Shown piece by piece: positions 11,655-21,792 of a DNA stretch of 64,000 nucleotides. Under the pieces are notes generated by a model that saw only the letters and a program-made list of their open reading frames with translations, had not been told where the DNA came from and made no database searches. A program made the position numbers and the translations under genes. The stretch is from NCBI GenBank assembly GCA_021442155.1, contig CM038215.1, forward strand, positions 1,636,976-1,700,975. The letters are read 5' to 3'. This DNA comes from Cymbidium sinense. Lineage: Eukaryota > Streptophyta > Magnoliopsida > Asparagales > Orchidaceae. Position 1 is the first letter of the stretch. Every line of letters starts with the position of its first letter.

Positions 11655-12620
11655 AGACTCAAATCTTCGACGAACTCATTCATCATCAAGTCGAGTGCTA
11701 TGTCGATGATATCGTGGTCAAAAGTAGAGAGAAGGAAGACCAACTCTTTGACTTGAGAATAGTTTTCAAAAAGTTAAGACAATTTAACCTCAAAATGAAC
11801 CCACTAAAGTGTGCATTAGGTGTAGCTTCAGGGAAATTCTGGGTTTGTTGTCCGACACCAGGGAATCAAAATCGATCCGGAGAAGATCAAGGCGATATTA
11901 GAAATGCCACCCCCTAAAAGTTTAACTCAACTCAGATCATTCTGAGGGCGGTTGGTGTATCTAAGATGATTTATATCCAACCTATTGGGAAGATGTCAGC
12001 CATTCTCAACACTTGTCAAAAGGATGTCAAGTTTAAGTAGGATGACAAGTGTGAGCATGCCTTTGAAGACATCAAGCATTACGAGATGACGGTTCTAGAC
12101 TTCTATCCCGCAAGTCTTTCATACTTTACACCATCAGACAACTCCTTGGTTCTTTGTTGGCCCAAGCCAATGACTGGGAAAGAAAACACACTCTACGCCT
12201 CGCCATCTAATCCATACTGAGGCTAATTATCGACCCATTGAGAAGCATTGCCTAGCTTTAATATTTGCATCCCAAAAGCTACAACACTACATGCTTCCTC
12301 ATAAGGTGAACTTAATCTCTAGGATCAAACCACTATAGTATTTCATGACACAGCTGACGCTATCCTAACGGTTGGCATGATGATCCATGATCCTCTCACA
12401 ATTTTAAATTACCTTCATATCCCTCCATGCGGTGAAAGGACAAGCACTAATAGATTTCTTAGCATCACACTCACTTCTTGTTGACTCTCCCCTTAGTGAT
12501 GATCTCCCTGATGAACAAATCTTGAACTTAGGTGATACTAGCATTCACCGCTAGGAGATGTACTTAGATGGTGCAGTTTCCTCTTAAAGAGGAGAAGAAC
12601 CACAATCTACTATTCCAAGA
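11655..12620 (+). pseudogene. Broken reverse transcriptase end and RNase H, copy 2
   Basis: The first codons encode a segment ending in VECYVDDIVV, the YVDD box of reverse transcriptase. They are followed after a shift by DLRIVFKKLRQFNLKMNPLKCALGV (split over 11714-11917; 'LKMNPLKCAFGV' is a hallmark after the RT palm) and by a KFWVCCPTPGN remnant. Further on, 12020-12120 matches the DKCEHAFEDIKHY stretch and 12240-12310 the ALIFASQKLQHY stretch of RNase H. Copy 2 retains the fingers-to-connection segment slightly better than copy 1 but has frameshifts at about 11750, 11850 and 12100. Confidence 0.82.
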
Positions 12621-12629
12621 AAGGCAGGG

Positions 12630-13130
12630 GTGGGAATAGTTCTCTTAACTCTGGATCACGATGTGATGAGATTCTCATATTATCTATCCAATCCTTTCAC
12701 CAACAATGAAGGTCAATATGAGGCTCTGATTGCAAGTCTAGAGTTAGCCATTACTCTAAACATCCAAAACATCAATATCTTTGGGGATTCTCACCTAATT
12801 ATCAACCAAATCGCTAGGTCCTATAAGGTTATAAAGCCCAAGCTCCATCACTACCACAAGTACACCATGGAGTTGTTGGCCCAAATCCTAGAGGTTACCA
12901 TTATAAGGTTCACTGAGGAGAGAGCATCGTAGCGTATGCTTTAGCCAAACTTGCTAAGGAGTTGGCATGTCCGGAGGATGAGTCCATATCAATAAAGGTC
13001 CAAAATAGGTAATTCTTGTCCCTTGTTGATATTGAACTCATCAAAAAGTACTCTCTTGAAGGGGAGGTTGCCATTACCAAGAAGGATGAGGAGTTAGAAT
13101 GGAGGCAACCATCCATGGATTACCTAAATA
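12630..13130 (+). pseudogene. Broken archaeal-type RNase H, copy 2
   Basis: The 100-residue open frame at 12630-12932 starts MGIVLLTLDHDVMRFSYYLS and contains a TNNEGQYEALIASLELA helix and NIFGDSHLIINQI with the active-site aspartate. It matches the 2449-2964 segment of copy 1 closely by eye. After a one-base shift near 12905 the coding signal continues as ALAKLAKELACPEDES to about 13130. Two breaks make it non-functional. The function is as for copy 1. Confidence 0.82.
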
Positions 13131-13179
13131 AAGGCAAACTACCTCAAAAGAAGTCTCAAGCCCATCAGATGAAGTAGAG

Positions 13180-13916
13180 AGCACTTTCCTATGCTCTTAT
13201 GGATTTTAGTCTTGTACCGATGGTCTTTCGATCATATGTGGTTACGTTATTTAAATAATCATGAAGCCCATAAGATCGTGACTGAGGTACACTCAGGATT
13301 ATGTCAAGCCAACCAATCCGATCTGAAGATGAAAGCCAAGATTAAGAGACTAGGATACTACTGACCATTGATGATCAAAGATTGCATGGATACGGCTAGG
13401 CGAGGCCACCAATGTCAAATACACGGTGTGGTCCAACACCAACCAATCAACAATCTACATCCTACATTAGCCTCATGGTCATTTGAGTGTTGGGGTACTG
13501 ACATAGTGGGTATGATTGATCCTCCTTCTTCCAAGGCTCATCATTTCATCTTAGCTACTACTAACTACTTTTTTAAATGGGTGAAGGTGATTTCGCTCAG
13601 AGAGGACATAGCTAAACATGTGCTCTAATTTTTTAGGTATCATATCGTATATAAGTTTGGAGTGCCTCGATGAATTATATCTGATAATGATGCTACATTC
13701 AAGAGCACTGAGATCAACAACTTTGTCTGGAGACACAACATAGATTAAAGATATTATACCATCAATTACCCAAGGGTAAACAGCTTAACAGAAGCCTTCA
13801 ATAAAACTCTCATCCAAATACTAAAGAAGACACTCGACAAAAATAAGTGATAGTGGCATGAGCAGCTAATTGAAGAAGTATGGGCTTACTACACCACATA
13901 AAGAACTCCAACTAAT
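13180..13916 (+). pseudogene. Broken integrase fragment, copy 2 (truncated)
   Basis: An open stretch at 13368-13628 carries MIKDCMDTARRGHQCQIHG (zinc-binding HHCC region with C retained). It then reads PLASWSFECWGTDIVGMIDP-like (GTDIVGMI holds the first catalytic aspartate) and FILATTNYFFKWVKVISLRE. The second aspartate region survives near 13675-13700 (ISDNDATFKS). An integrase of this family would normally continue for about another 150 residues; here it stops at about 13916 inside the 'YRTTPRTPT' region, cut by telomere-like repeat. Confidence 0.82.
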
Positions 13917-14191
13917 TAGGGTTAGTTTAGAGTTTAGGGTTTAGGGTTAGGTTTAGGTTTGTAGGTTTTAGGGTTTAGGGTTTATTTCAATGTTTAGGTT
14001 TAGGGTTTAGGGTTTAGATTTTAAGGTTTAGGGTTTAGGGTCTAGGGTTTAGGGGGTTTAGGGTTTAGGGTTGTAGGTTTAGGGTTTAGGTTTAGTTAAG
14101 TTTGGGTTTTTTTTTGGGTTTTATGGTTTAGGTTTAGGGTTTTATTTTGTTTTTAGGGTTTAAGTTTTAGTTTAGGGTTTAGGGTTTAAGG
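13917..14191 (+). repeat. Telomere-like repeat block
   Basis: Mostly TTTAGGG units with small changes, lying between the truncated integrase and GRP fragment C. Confidence 0.88.
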
Positions 14192-14641
14192 TTTTTTTTA
14201 ATAGAGAATAAATTCAAATTCAACATTTCTTCTTTTTGATTTCATCAACTAAGTAGCACCCCAAGTTTTCTAAGACATAGCAATAACATAGATCAAAAAT
14301 GAGCACCCATAGAACAAATAAAAAACTTTAGATAAGTAGAATTGTCTCTATTATAAAGATAATGTTCCACAAGCAGTAGATTGATTCGGCCATTCTTCAT
14401 TTTCTAGTTCCCATCAAAACCACCCTCACCTCTCGAGTAGTGCGATCTACCATCATATCCCCAATACCACCAAGATTATAACCTTCATCGCTCCTCCTAC
14501 CTCCATAACCACCACTGCTCCAACCACCACCTCCATATCCACGAGCACCTCCAGATCCCCCACCACCATTATGATAACCACTCAATCAGATCACACTAAG
14601 CCTAGTGATGATGTTCTGCAATCAAGATTATGCCCATTCTT
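14192..14641 (-). pseudogene. GRP pseudogene fragment C
   Basis: On the minus strand, a 62-residue frame (14585-14397) begins MSGYHNGGGGSGGARGYGGG and continues SSGGYGGRRSDEGYN, the glycine-rich tail of a plant GRP. In the adjoining frame the C-terminus reads GYDGRSHYSRGEGGFDGN, then a stop where the family normally has W, as in the usual NWRN ending. The RRM end (NGQ..LDG) is at about 14640-14590. The 3' UTR ends in an A run (T run at about 14192-14199 on +). It is one of the two best preserved copies; only 3' sequence of the gene is present. Confidence 0.83.
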
Positions 14642-14994
14642 GGGTTTAGAGTTTATTTTGGGTTTAAGGTTTTAGGTTTAGGGTTTGGTAAGTTTGTTTG
14701 TTTTTAGGTTTTAGGTTTTTTAGGGTTTAGGTTATTGGGTTTTTTAGGTTTGGGGGTTTAATGTTTAGGCTTTATGATTTAGGGGTTTTTAGTGTTTAGG
14801 GTTTAGGGTTTAAGTTTTAGGATTTAGGATTGTATGTTTAGGGTTTATGGCTTATGGTTAGTTTTAGGGTTTAGGGCTTAGGCTTTAATGTTTAGGGTTT
14901 AGTATTTAGGGTTTAGGGTTTTTATGGTTTATGGTTTAGGGTTTTGGTTTAAGGTTTTGGGTTTAAGTTTTAGTTTAGGGTTTAGCCTTTAAGG
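14642..14994 (+). repeat. Telomere-like repeat block
   Basis: Degenerate TTTAGGG units separate GRP fragments C and D, which start about 800 bp apart, suggesting a tandem duplication of fragment plus repeat. Confidence 0.88.
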
Positions 14995-15422
14995 TTTTTT
15001 TTAACAGAGAACAAATTTAAATCAGCATTTTTTTTCTTTTCGATTTCATCAACCAAGTAACACAGCAAGTTTTCTAAGACACAAGCGACAACATAGAAAA
15101 AAATGAGCACCCATAAATCAAAAACCCTAGATAAATAGAATCGTCTCTACTGTAAAGACATAGTTCCATAAGTAGTAGATCGGATCGACCATTCTTCAGT
15201 TTCTCCAGTTCCCATCAGAACCACCATCGCCTCTCGAGTAGCAAGATCCACCATCATATCCCAAATTTCTCTCTCCTCCACCACCATGGCTATAACCTAC
15301 GTTGCTCCTCCAGCCTCCATAACCACCACGATGATAACTGTCGCCTCCACCTTCACCTCCACCAGATCTAGATTAAGCCTAATTGATGATGATGTTCTTA
15401 CCATCAAGGTATTGCCCATTCT
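14995..15422 (-). pseudogene. GRP pseudogene fragment D
   Basis: On the minus strand it begins with AATGGGCAATACCTTGATGG (NGQYLDG), then KNII and an N, the end of the RRM, followed by glycine-rich coding (GEGGGDSYHRGGYGGWRSN-like, broken). The C-terminus is the clearest of all copies: GYDGGSCYSRGDGGSDGNWR, then N and a stop. NWRN-stop is the usual end of monocot and dicot class IV glycine-rich RNA-binding proteins. The 3' UTR runs to a T-rich edge at 14995-15003 (A run on the gene strand). The RRM start, promoter and 5' half are absent. Confidence 0.83.
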
Positions 15423-17403
15423 TAGGGTTTAGGGTTTAGATTTATTTTTAAAATTTATTTAGTTGCTTTTAGGTTTAGGTTGGGGTGGGGTCAGGTTTAG
15501 TTTGGGTTTAGGGTTTGTGGCTATTAGATTTTAGGGTGGGTTTTAGGATTTAGGATTTAGGTTTAGGGTTTAGGTTTTGGTTTAGGTTTGTGTTATTTAG
15601 GGTTTAGGGTTTATGATTTTTAGGTTACAATTAGGGTTTAGGTAGTTTATGATTTGGGGTAGGGTTTAGGCAGGTAGATTTATGGTGTGGTTTGTATTTA
15701 GGTTTTTTTAAAAAATAATAATTAACCCATAGGTTATTTAGTTTTTTTTTATTTATTTTAGTTTATTTTATTTTATTTTATTTAAGTTTATTTTTTTTTA
15801 GTTTAAGTTTATTTTAGTTTAATTTAGGTTAGGTTTTTAGTTATGCTTATTTTTTTAGATTATTTTATTTTATTTTATTTTTAGGTTTAAGTTTTATTTT
15901 TATTTTAGGTTTAGGTTTAAGTATTTATTTTATTATTTTATGTTTAGGTTATAGGTTTTATTTTAAGTTTATTTTAGGTTTTATTTTAGTTTAGGTTTAG
16001 GTTTCTTTCATTTTATTTTCTTTTATTTAGTTTAGTGGTTTAGGTTTAATTTTAGGTTTAGGTTTATGTTTTATTTAGTTTATTTTAGTTTAGGTTTAGG
16101 TTAATTTTATTTTATTTATTTTAGGTTTAGGTTTCTTTTTTTTGTTTAGGGTTTAGGTTTCATTATTTAATATTTTGTTTAGATTTTATTTTTTTATTTT
16201 ATTTTCTTTTAGGTTTATTTTACTTTTTGTTATGTAGTTTTCTTTTATTTTTTTTATTTATTTTTAAGTTTATTTTACCTTTTAGTTTAGTTTAGGTTTT
16301 TGTTTATTTTACTTTAGTTTAGTTTTTATTTTTTTTTATTTTACTTTTACGTTTAGGTTTAGGTTTTGGTTTTGGTTTAAGTTTAGGTTTTTATTTTATT
16401 TAGGTTAGATTTTTTTTATTTATTTTATTTTTAGGTTTTTTTCAGTTTAGGTTTAGGTTTTTAGGTTTTTAGTATTTATTGTTTAGGATTTAAGATTGGG
16501 TGGGTCAGGGTTTAGGGTTTAGGTTTAGCTCAGGGTGGGTTTTGGGTAAGTTTTAGGGTTTAGGGTATAGGGTTGTAGGTTGTAGGTAGTTAGGCTTAGG
16601 ATCAGGATTAGGTTTTTTTATTACTTTTCTTTTTTATTATTATTTTTTTTTAATTAAGTAAACTAGTAGGTTTAAGTTTATTTAGTTTATTTTTTATTTA
16701 TTTTAGTTTATTTTATTTTTTTATTTTTATTTAGGTTTATTTTTATTTTTATTTAGATTTAGGTTTTCTATTTTAGTTTATTTTTTAGGTTTAGGTTTAA
16801 GTTTAGATTTATTTTTTTAGTTTAGTTTTATTTTATTTTGTAAGTTTAGGTATTTTTTTTACTTTTAGGTTTATGTTTAAGTTTTATTTTCTTTAGTTTA
16901 GGTATGTTTTATTTTAGGTTTTATTAGTTTAGGTTTAGATTTATTTTTTAATTTATTTTATTATTTAGGGTTTAGGTTTAGTTGAAGTTTAGTTTATTTA
17001 GGTTTAGGTTTATTTATTTTAGTTTAATTTATTTTAGTTTAGGTTTAGTTTTATTTTATTTTAAGTTTAGTTTATTTTATTTAGGTTTTATTTTACTTTA
17101 TTTAGGTTTTACTTTATTTTTTTAGTATTTTTATTTTATTTTCATTTAGGTTTAGGTTTAGGTTTTAGTTTAGTTTAGTTATTATATTTTTTAGGTTTTT
17201 TTATTTATTTTATTTTATATTTAGGTTTTAGGTTTTATTTATTTAGGGTTTGGGGAGATTTAGGGTTTAGGGTTTGGGGGAAGTTTGGTTAGGGTTTAGT
17301 TTTAGGGTGGGTGGGTGGTATGGTTTAGGGTTTAGGATTTAGGATTTAGGTTTAGGGTTATAGGGTAGAGTTTAGAGGTTTTAGGTTTTTTTAGTTTAGT
17401 TTT
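15423..17403 (+). repeat. Alternating telomere-like and T-rich repeat blocks
   Basis: Telomere-like at 15423-15710, T-rich at 15711-16480, telomere-like at 16481-16620, T-rich at 16650-17230, telomere-like at 17240-17400. The second T-rich block opens with AATTAAGTAAACTAGTAGG at 16652, a junction word also seen at 19263, 20161 and 26801. No gene is visible. Confidence 0.87.
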
Positions 17404-17829
17404 ATTTTTTTTTAATAGAGAATAAATTCATATTCAACATTTCCTCTTTTCGATTTCTTCAACCAAGTAACACACCTAGTTTTCTAAGACATAAGTGATG
17501 ACATAGATGAAAAATAAGCACGCATAGAGCAAATCAAAAATCCTAGATACTAGAACCATCTCTATTATAAAGAAACAATTCCACAAGCAGCAGATCAGAT
17601 TGTCCGTTCTTCAGTTTCTCTAGTTCCCATCAAAACCACCCTGGCCTCTTGAGTAGCGGGATCCACCATCATGTCCCTGATGTCTCCCTCTCACCACCAT
17701 GATAACCTCATGTTCCTCCCCTCCATAACCACGCTCACCACCACCTCCATATCCACCAGACATAGCCCTTCACCTCCATCGCTTGATCTAGACCTGACAT
17801 AGTGATGCTCTGAGTTTCAGCCATTCTTA
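17404..17829 (-). pseudogene. GRP pseudogene fragment E
   Basis: On the minus strand it starts at a degraded RRM end (AATGGCTGAAACTCAGAGCA, reduced NGx..) at 17829 and runs through a glycine-rich segment (SGGYGGGGERGYGG-like near 17760-17720). The C-terminus reads GGSRYSRGQGGFDGN, then an amber stop in place of W and RN. The 3' UTR ends in an A run (T run at about 17404-17413). It is the most diverged copy in the RRM end. Edges and orientation agree with copies A-D, so one ancestral fragment was duplicated. Confidence 0.78.
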
Positions 17830-20678
17830 GGGTTTAGGTTTAGTTTAGGTTTACTAGTTTTAGGTTTAGGTTTATTTTTAATTTATTTAGTTACTTTAGG
17901 TTTAGTTTAAGGTTTAGGCAGAGTTAGGTTAGGGTTTAGAGTTTGGTTTAGGGGTTTAGGGAGGTGGAGTTTAAAGTTTGCTAGTGGTTTAGTGGAGGAT
18001 TAGTTTAGGGTGGTTTAGTTTTATTTAGGGTTTAGGTTTAGGGTTTTATGGTTTAGTGTTTAGAGAGTGTGTTTAGTTACAGTTTAGTGGAGGTTTAGGG
18101 AGTGGTAGTATTGGGTTTAGGTAGGGTAGGATTTAGGGTTTAGTTTTTTTAATTAAACCGACAGTTTATTTAGTTTATTTTATTTATCTAGTTTATTTTA
18201 TTTAAAATTTTATTTAGGTTTACTTTTATTTATTACTTTAGTTTATCATTTTAGGTTTATTTCTTTTAGTTTAGGTTTTTATTTTAGTTTATTTTTTAGG
18301 TTTAAGTTTTAGTTGGTTTTTTTAATTAAGTTTTATTTTATTTTTTTTTTTTAGGTTTAGGTTTTAATTTTTCTTTTGGTTTAAGTTTAGCTATTATTTT
18401 ATTTTTTTAGGTTTAGGTTTTTTTATTTTAGGTTTATTTTAGTTTTATTTTTTTTTAGTTAGGTTTACATTTATTTTTAATTTATTTTATTTTATTTAGT
18501 TTAGGTGTAGGTGTAGGTTATAGTTAATTTTAGGTTTAGGTTGCTTTTATTTTGTTTATTTAATTTTTATTTTAGTTTTAGGTTTTTTTTGTTTAAGGCT
18601 TAGGTTTTTTTATTTATTTATAGGTTTTATATTAAGGTTTATTTTTTAATTTTAGGTTTATATTTAATTATTATTTTATTTTATCTCAGGCTTATTTTAT
18701 TTTTATTTTACATTTAGTTTTTATTTTATTAAGGTTTTTATTCTTAGGTTTATTTATTTTTTTTAGTTTAGTTTACAATTTTCATTAATTTATTTTAGTT
18801 TATTTTTATTTTTTATTTTATTTTATTTTTAGGTTTTGGTTTAGATTTTAGTTTATATTTTTATTTTATTTTATTTTTCTATTTAGTTTAAGTTTTTGAT
18901 TTATTTTATTTTAGGTTTTATTTAGTTTAGGTTTAGGGTTTAGGTTTTAGGAGGTTTAGGGTTTGGGTAGTTTAGTTCAGGGTTTTTGTGGATAGGGCTC
19001 AGGGTTTAGGAGTTTAGGTTTAGGGTTTAGGTTTAGGGTTTATGGTAGGCTCAAGGTTTGGGGTTTAGTGGTAGGGTTTTAGGGTTATGGGTTGGGAGTT
19101 AGGTTTAATTTAGGTTTTCAGTGGTTCAGATTTTTTGTGAGTTTAGGGTCATGGTTTTGTGGAGATTTAGGAATCAGTTTAGTTTTAGGTTTATGGGTTT
19201 AGGTCAGGGTTTAGATTTAGGGTGTGGTATGTTTTTTAGTGTTTAGGTATTTATTTAAAAACAATTAAGTAAACTAGCAGGTTTAAGTTTATTTAGTATA
19301 TTTAGTTTATCTTTTATTGATTTTATGTTTATTTATTTTATTTTTTATTTTTATTTTAGTTTATTTTTTAAGTTTAGGTTGAGGTTTATGTTTATTTTTA
19401 GTTTAGTTTTATTTTTATTTTATTTTTTATGTTTAGGTTTAGGTTTTTATTTTACTTTTTTTTTTGTCTAGGTTTTTGGTTTTTATTTTAGGTTTAGGTT
19501 TAAGTTTATTTTTAGTTTATTTTATTTTCTTTTGTTTAGTGTTTAGGTATAGTTTATTTTAGGTTTAGGTTTAGCTTTTATTTATTTTAGTTTAGATTAT
19601 TAGTTTTAGTTTAGGTTTATTTTATTTTGTTTATTTTTAGGTTTAGGTTTTTTTTAAGTTTAGGTTTTATTTTTTATTTATTTTAATTTTTATTTTTTAG
19701 GTTTATGTTTTATATAGTTTTTATTTTATGTTTATTTTTTTATTTTACATTTAATTTTTTATTTTATTTTATTTTATTTTTTATTTTTAGATTTATTTTA
19801 TATTTTAGTTTTGTTTAGGTTTTTATTTATTTTATTTAAGTTTTGGTTTTATTTTTTGTTTTAATTTATTTTTAGGTTTAGGTTTAATTTTAGGTTTACA
19901 TTTAGGATTTGGTTTAAGTATTTATTTTATTTATTTTTATTTTTTTAGGTATAGGTTTATTTATTTATTTTATTTTTAGGTTTTATTTAGTTTAAGTTTA
20001 GGTTTTTAGGTTTTTACAGTTTAGGTCTTAAGGGTGTAGATTTTAGGGATTAGGGTTTAGGGTTTACGATTTAGGGTTTTATGGTTTAGGGTTTAAAGTT
20101 TAGGATTGTAGGTTTAGGGTTTAGTGTTTAGGGTTTAGGGTTTTTTTTAGGTTATTTTAAAATTATGTAAACTAGTAGGTTTAGGTTTATTTAGTTAATT
20201 TTTTATTTATTTTATTTTTTATTTTTATTTAGGCTTATTTTTATTTTTATTTTATTTAGTTTGTTTATTTTAGGTTTATTTATGTTAGTTTAAGCTTTTT
20301 ATTTTAGTTTATTTTTTAGGTTTCGGTTTCGGTTTAGGTTTAGGTTTATTTTTTAGTTTAGTTTTATTTATATTTTATTTTTTTGGTTTAGGTTTTATTT
20401 TTAATTTTTATGTTTAGATTTTAGGTTTTTATTTTGTTTTTGGGTATTATTTTTTAGTTTAAGTTTAGATTTATTTTTAGTTTATTTTATTTTATTTAGT
20501 TTTAGTTTAGGTTTAGGTTTAGTTTATTTTATTTATTTTAGGTTTATTTTTAGGTTTATTTTTTACGGTTAGATTTTTATTTAGTTTTTATTTTATTTTA
20601 TTTTATGTTTATTTTATTTTAATTTTAGGTTTAGTTTTTATTTTATTTAGATTTTTTATTTTTTTTAGTTTAGTTTAG
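17830..20678 (+). repeat. Alternating telomere-like and T-rich repeat blocks
   Basis: Telomere-like at 17830-18150, T-rich at 18151-18930, telomere-like at 18931-19250, T-rich at 19263-20000, telomere-like at 20000-20150, T-rich at 20161-20678. Junction words AATTAAACCGACAG (18151), AATTAAGTAAACTAGCAGG (19263) and AATTATGTAAACTAGTAGG (20161) mark the start of each T-rich block, spaced about 0.9-1.1 kb. No gene is seen. Confidence 0.87.
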
Positions 20679-20686
20679 GTTTTTAT
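20679..20686. repeat. hAT target-site duplication, left
   Basis: GTTTTTAT immediately precedes the TAGGGGTGTC end of the hAT element and is repeated perfectly at 25804-25811. Eight bases is the usual length for hAT elements. Confidence 0.92.
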
Positions 20687-21245
20687 TAGGGGTGTCAAAA
20701 ATTGACCCGACTCGACAACTCGACACAAACCCGACTCGAAAAATCCAAGTTTGGGTCAGTAAAATAGATTTTTGAGTTGGGTTAGTGTCGCAATATATGA
20801 CATGAATTAATTTGCGGGTAGGGTTCGGGTTGACCCAAAAAATCAGAAACCGACCCGAATTGACCTAAATAACTCGGGTCTAGTCCGTCTGGATTCTGCG
20901 GCTTCTGTCGCTTCCGCATGCCGCACAGTCCACCGAGCAAAGAGCAAGCTAAACCATCCGATCATTTTGATGGCCCAGATCATTCGTAAAAACCTATAGG
21001 CTTTACCCTTTACTCTTTAAAAAAAGAGGAAGAAAGAAGCCCTAATTTCTCTTCTCATACTTGAGTGGACTTCCTTTCCTTGCGCTGCGCTCTACCTCTT
21101 CTCGATTCTGATTTTGTTTTTGATGATGTGGCATCGAAGGCCAAAAAAGTCGAATCCCTCCCAACGTTGTCATCTCGGCTTCTTCTTTCTCTCGACTCTC
21201 TATCACCCTTCTTCTTTCGAATCTTTCTCTCATTTTGCGTCTGAG

Positions 21246-21792
21246 GTAATCTGTAATCCTTCATTCCTTTATCTTTGGAGAGCCATGTTAGATCCAAATC
21301 AATCCTTCTCTGTCATTCATGTTTGGTGATCATTTCTTTGTAATTGTATGGATGTCGATGACCATGACCATGTTTCGCTTGTTCTCTCATGTGATTGGTG
21401 ATTATTTATCCGGTTATTTGTTTGTATTGCACATATGAATGGACATGTTGTTAGTGTTTAACATATGCGATGAAGTTGAGATGAATATTGTATGGGAAAT
21501 TTGTTTGTTCGGTTATTTGTTTATTCGACTATTTTGACTGTTGAGAAGTTGAGACTTGAGATGAATATTCAATATTGAATGGAAATTTGTTTACTGTGTA
21601 TCATTTTTTTATCTACTCATTTAAATGTTGTTGTAGGTTGGCTGTCTTGAGAAGTTGAGATGAATATTGTATGGGGAATTGAGAAATTCGTTTACTTTGT
21701 ATCATTTAGCTATTTATTGATTAGTGTGTAAATGTGTAATACATGTATAATGTATTATTTATAAATTTCTTATCATCAATTTTTTAATTTAG
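21246..21792 (+). other. Probable 5' UTR intron of the hAT transposase gene
   Basis: A donor CTGAG|GTAATCTG at 21246 and an acceptor TTTAATTTAG at 21792, directly before the ATG at 21793, bracket AT-rich sequence. Plant hAT transposase genes often have such a leader intron. The upstream leader (about 21010-21245) contains CT-rich sequence. This is based on splice-site appearance only. Confidence 0.55.

Larger units (their letters stand above)
11655..13916 (+). mobile_element. Ty3/gypsy (Tat-type) pol fragment, copy 2
   Basis: A second copy of the pol fragment at 1441-3950, with the same left breakpoint (GACTCAAATCTTCGACGAAC here, GACTTGAATCTTTGACGAAC there) next to the same TTTATTTTA repeat. 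It is diverged and broken by stops and shifts. It stops at about 13916, inside the integrase C-terminal half, directly against telomere-like repeat, whereas copy 1 continues for about 340 bp more. There is no LTR and no target duplication. Confidence 0.85.

Noticed and set aside
8541..17829. Helitron capture of GRP gene pieces
   Set aside because: No Helitron 3' hairpin with CTRR end, and no TC start next to the pieces; telomere-like repeat directly abuts both edges.
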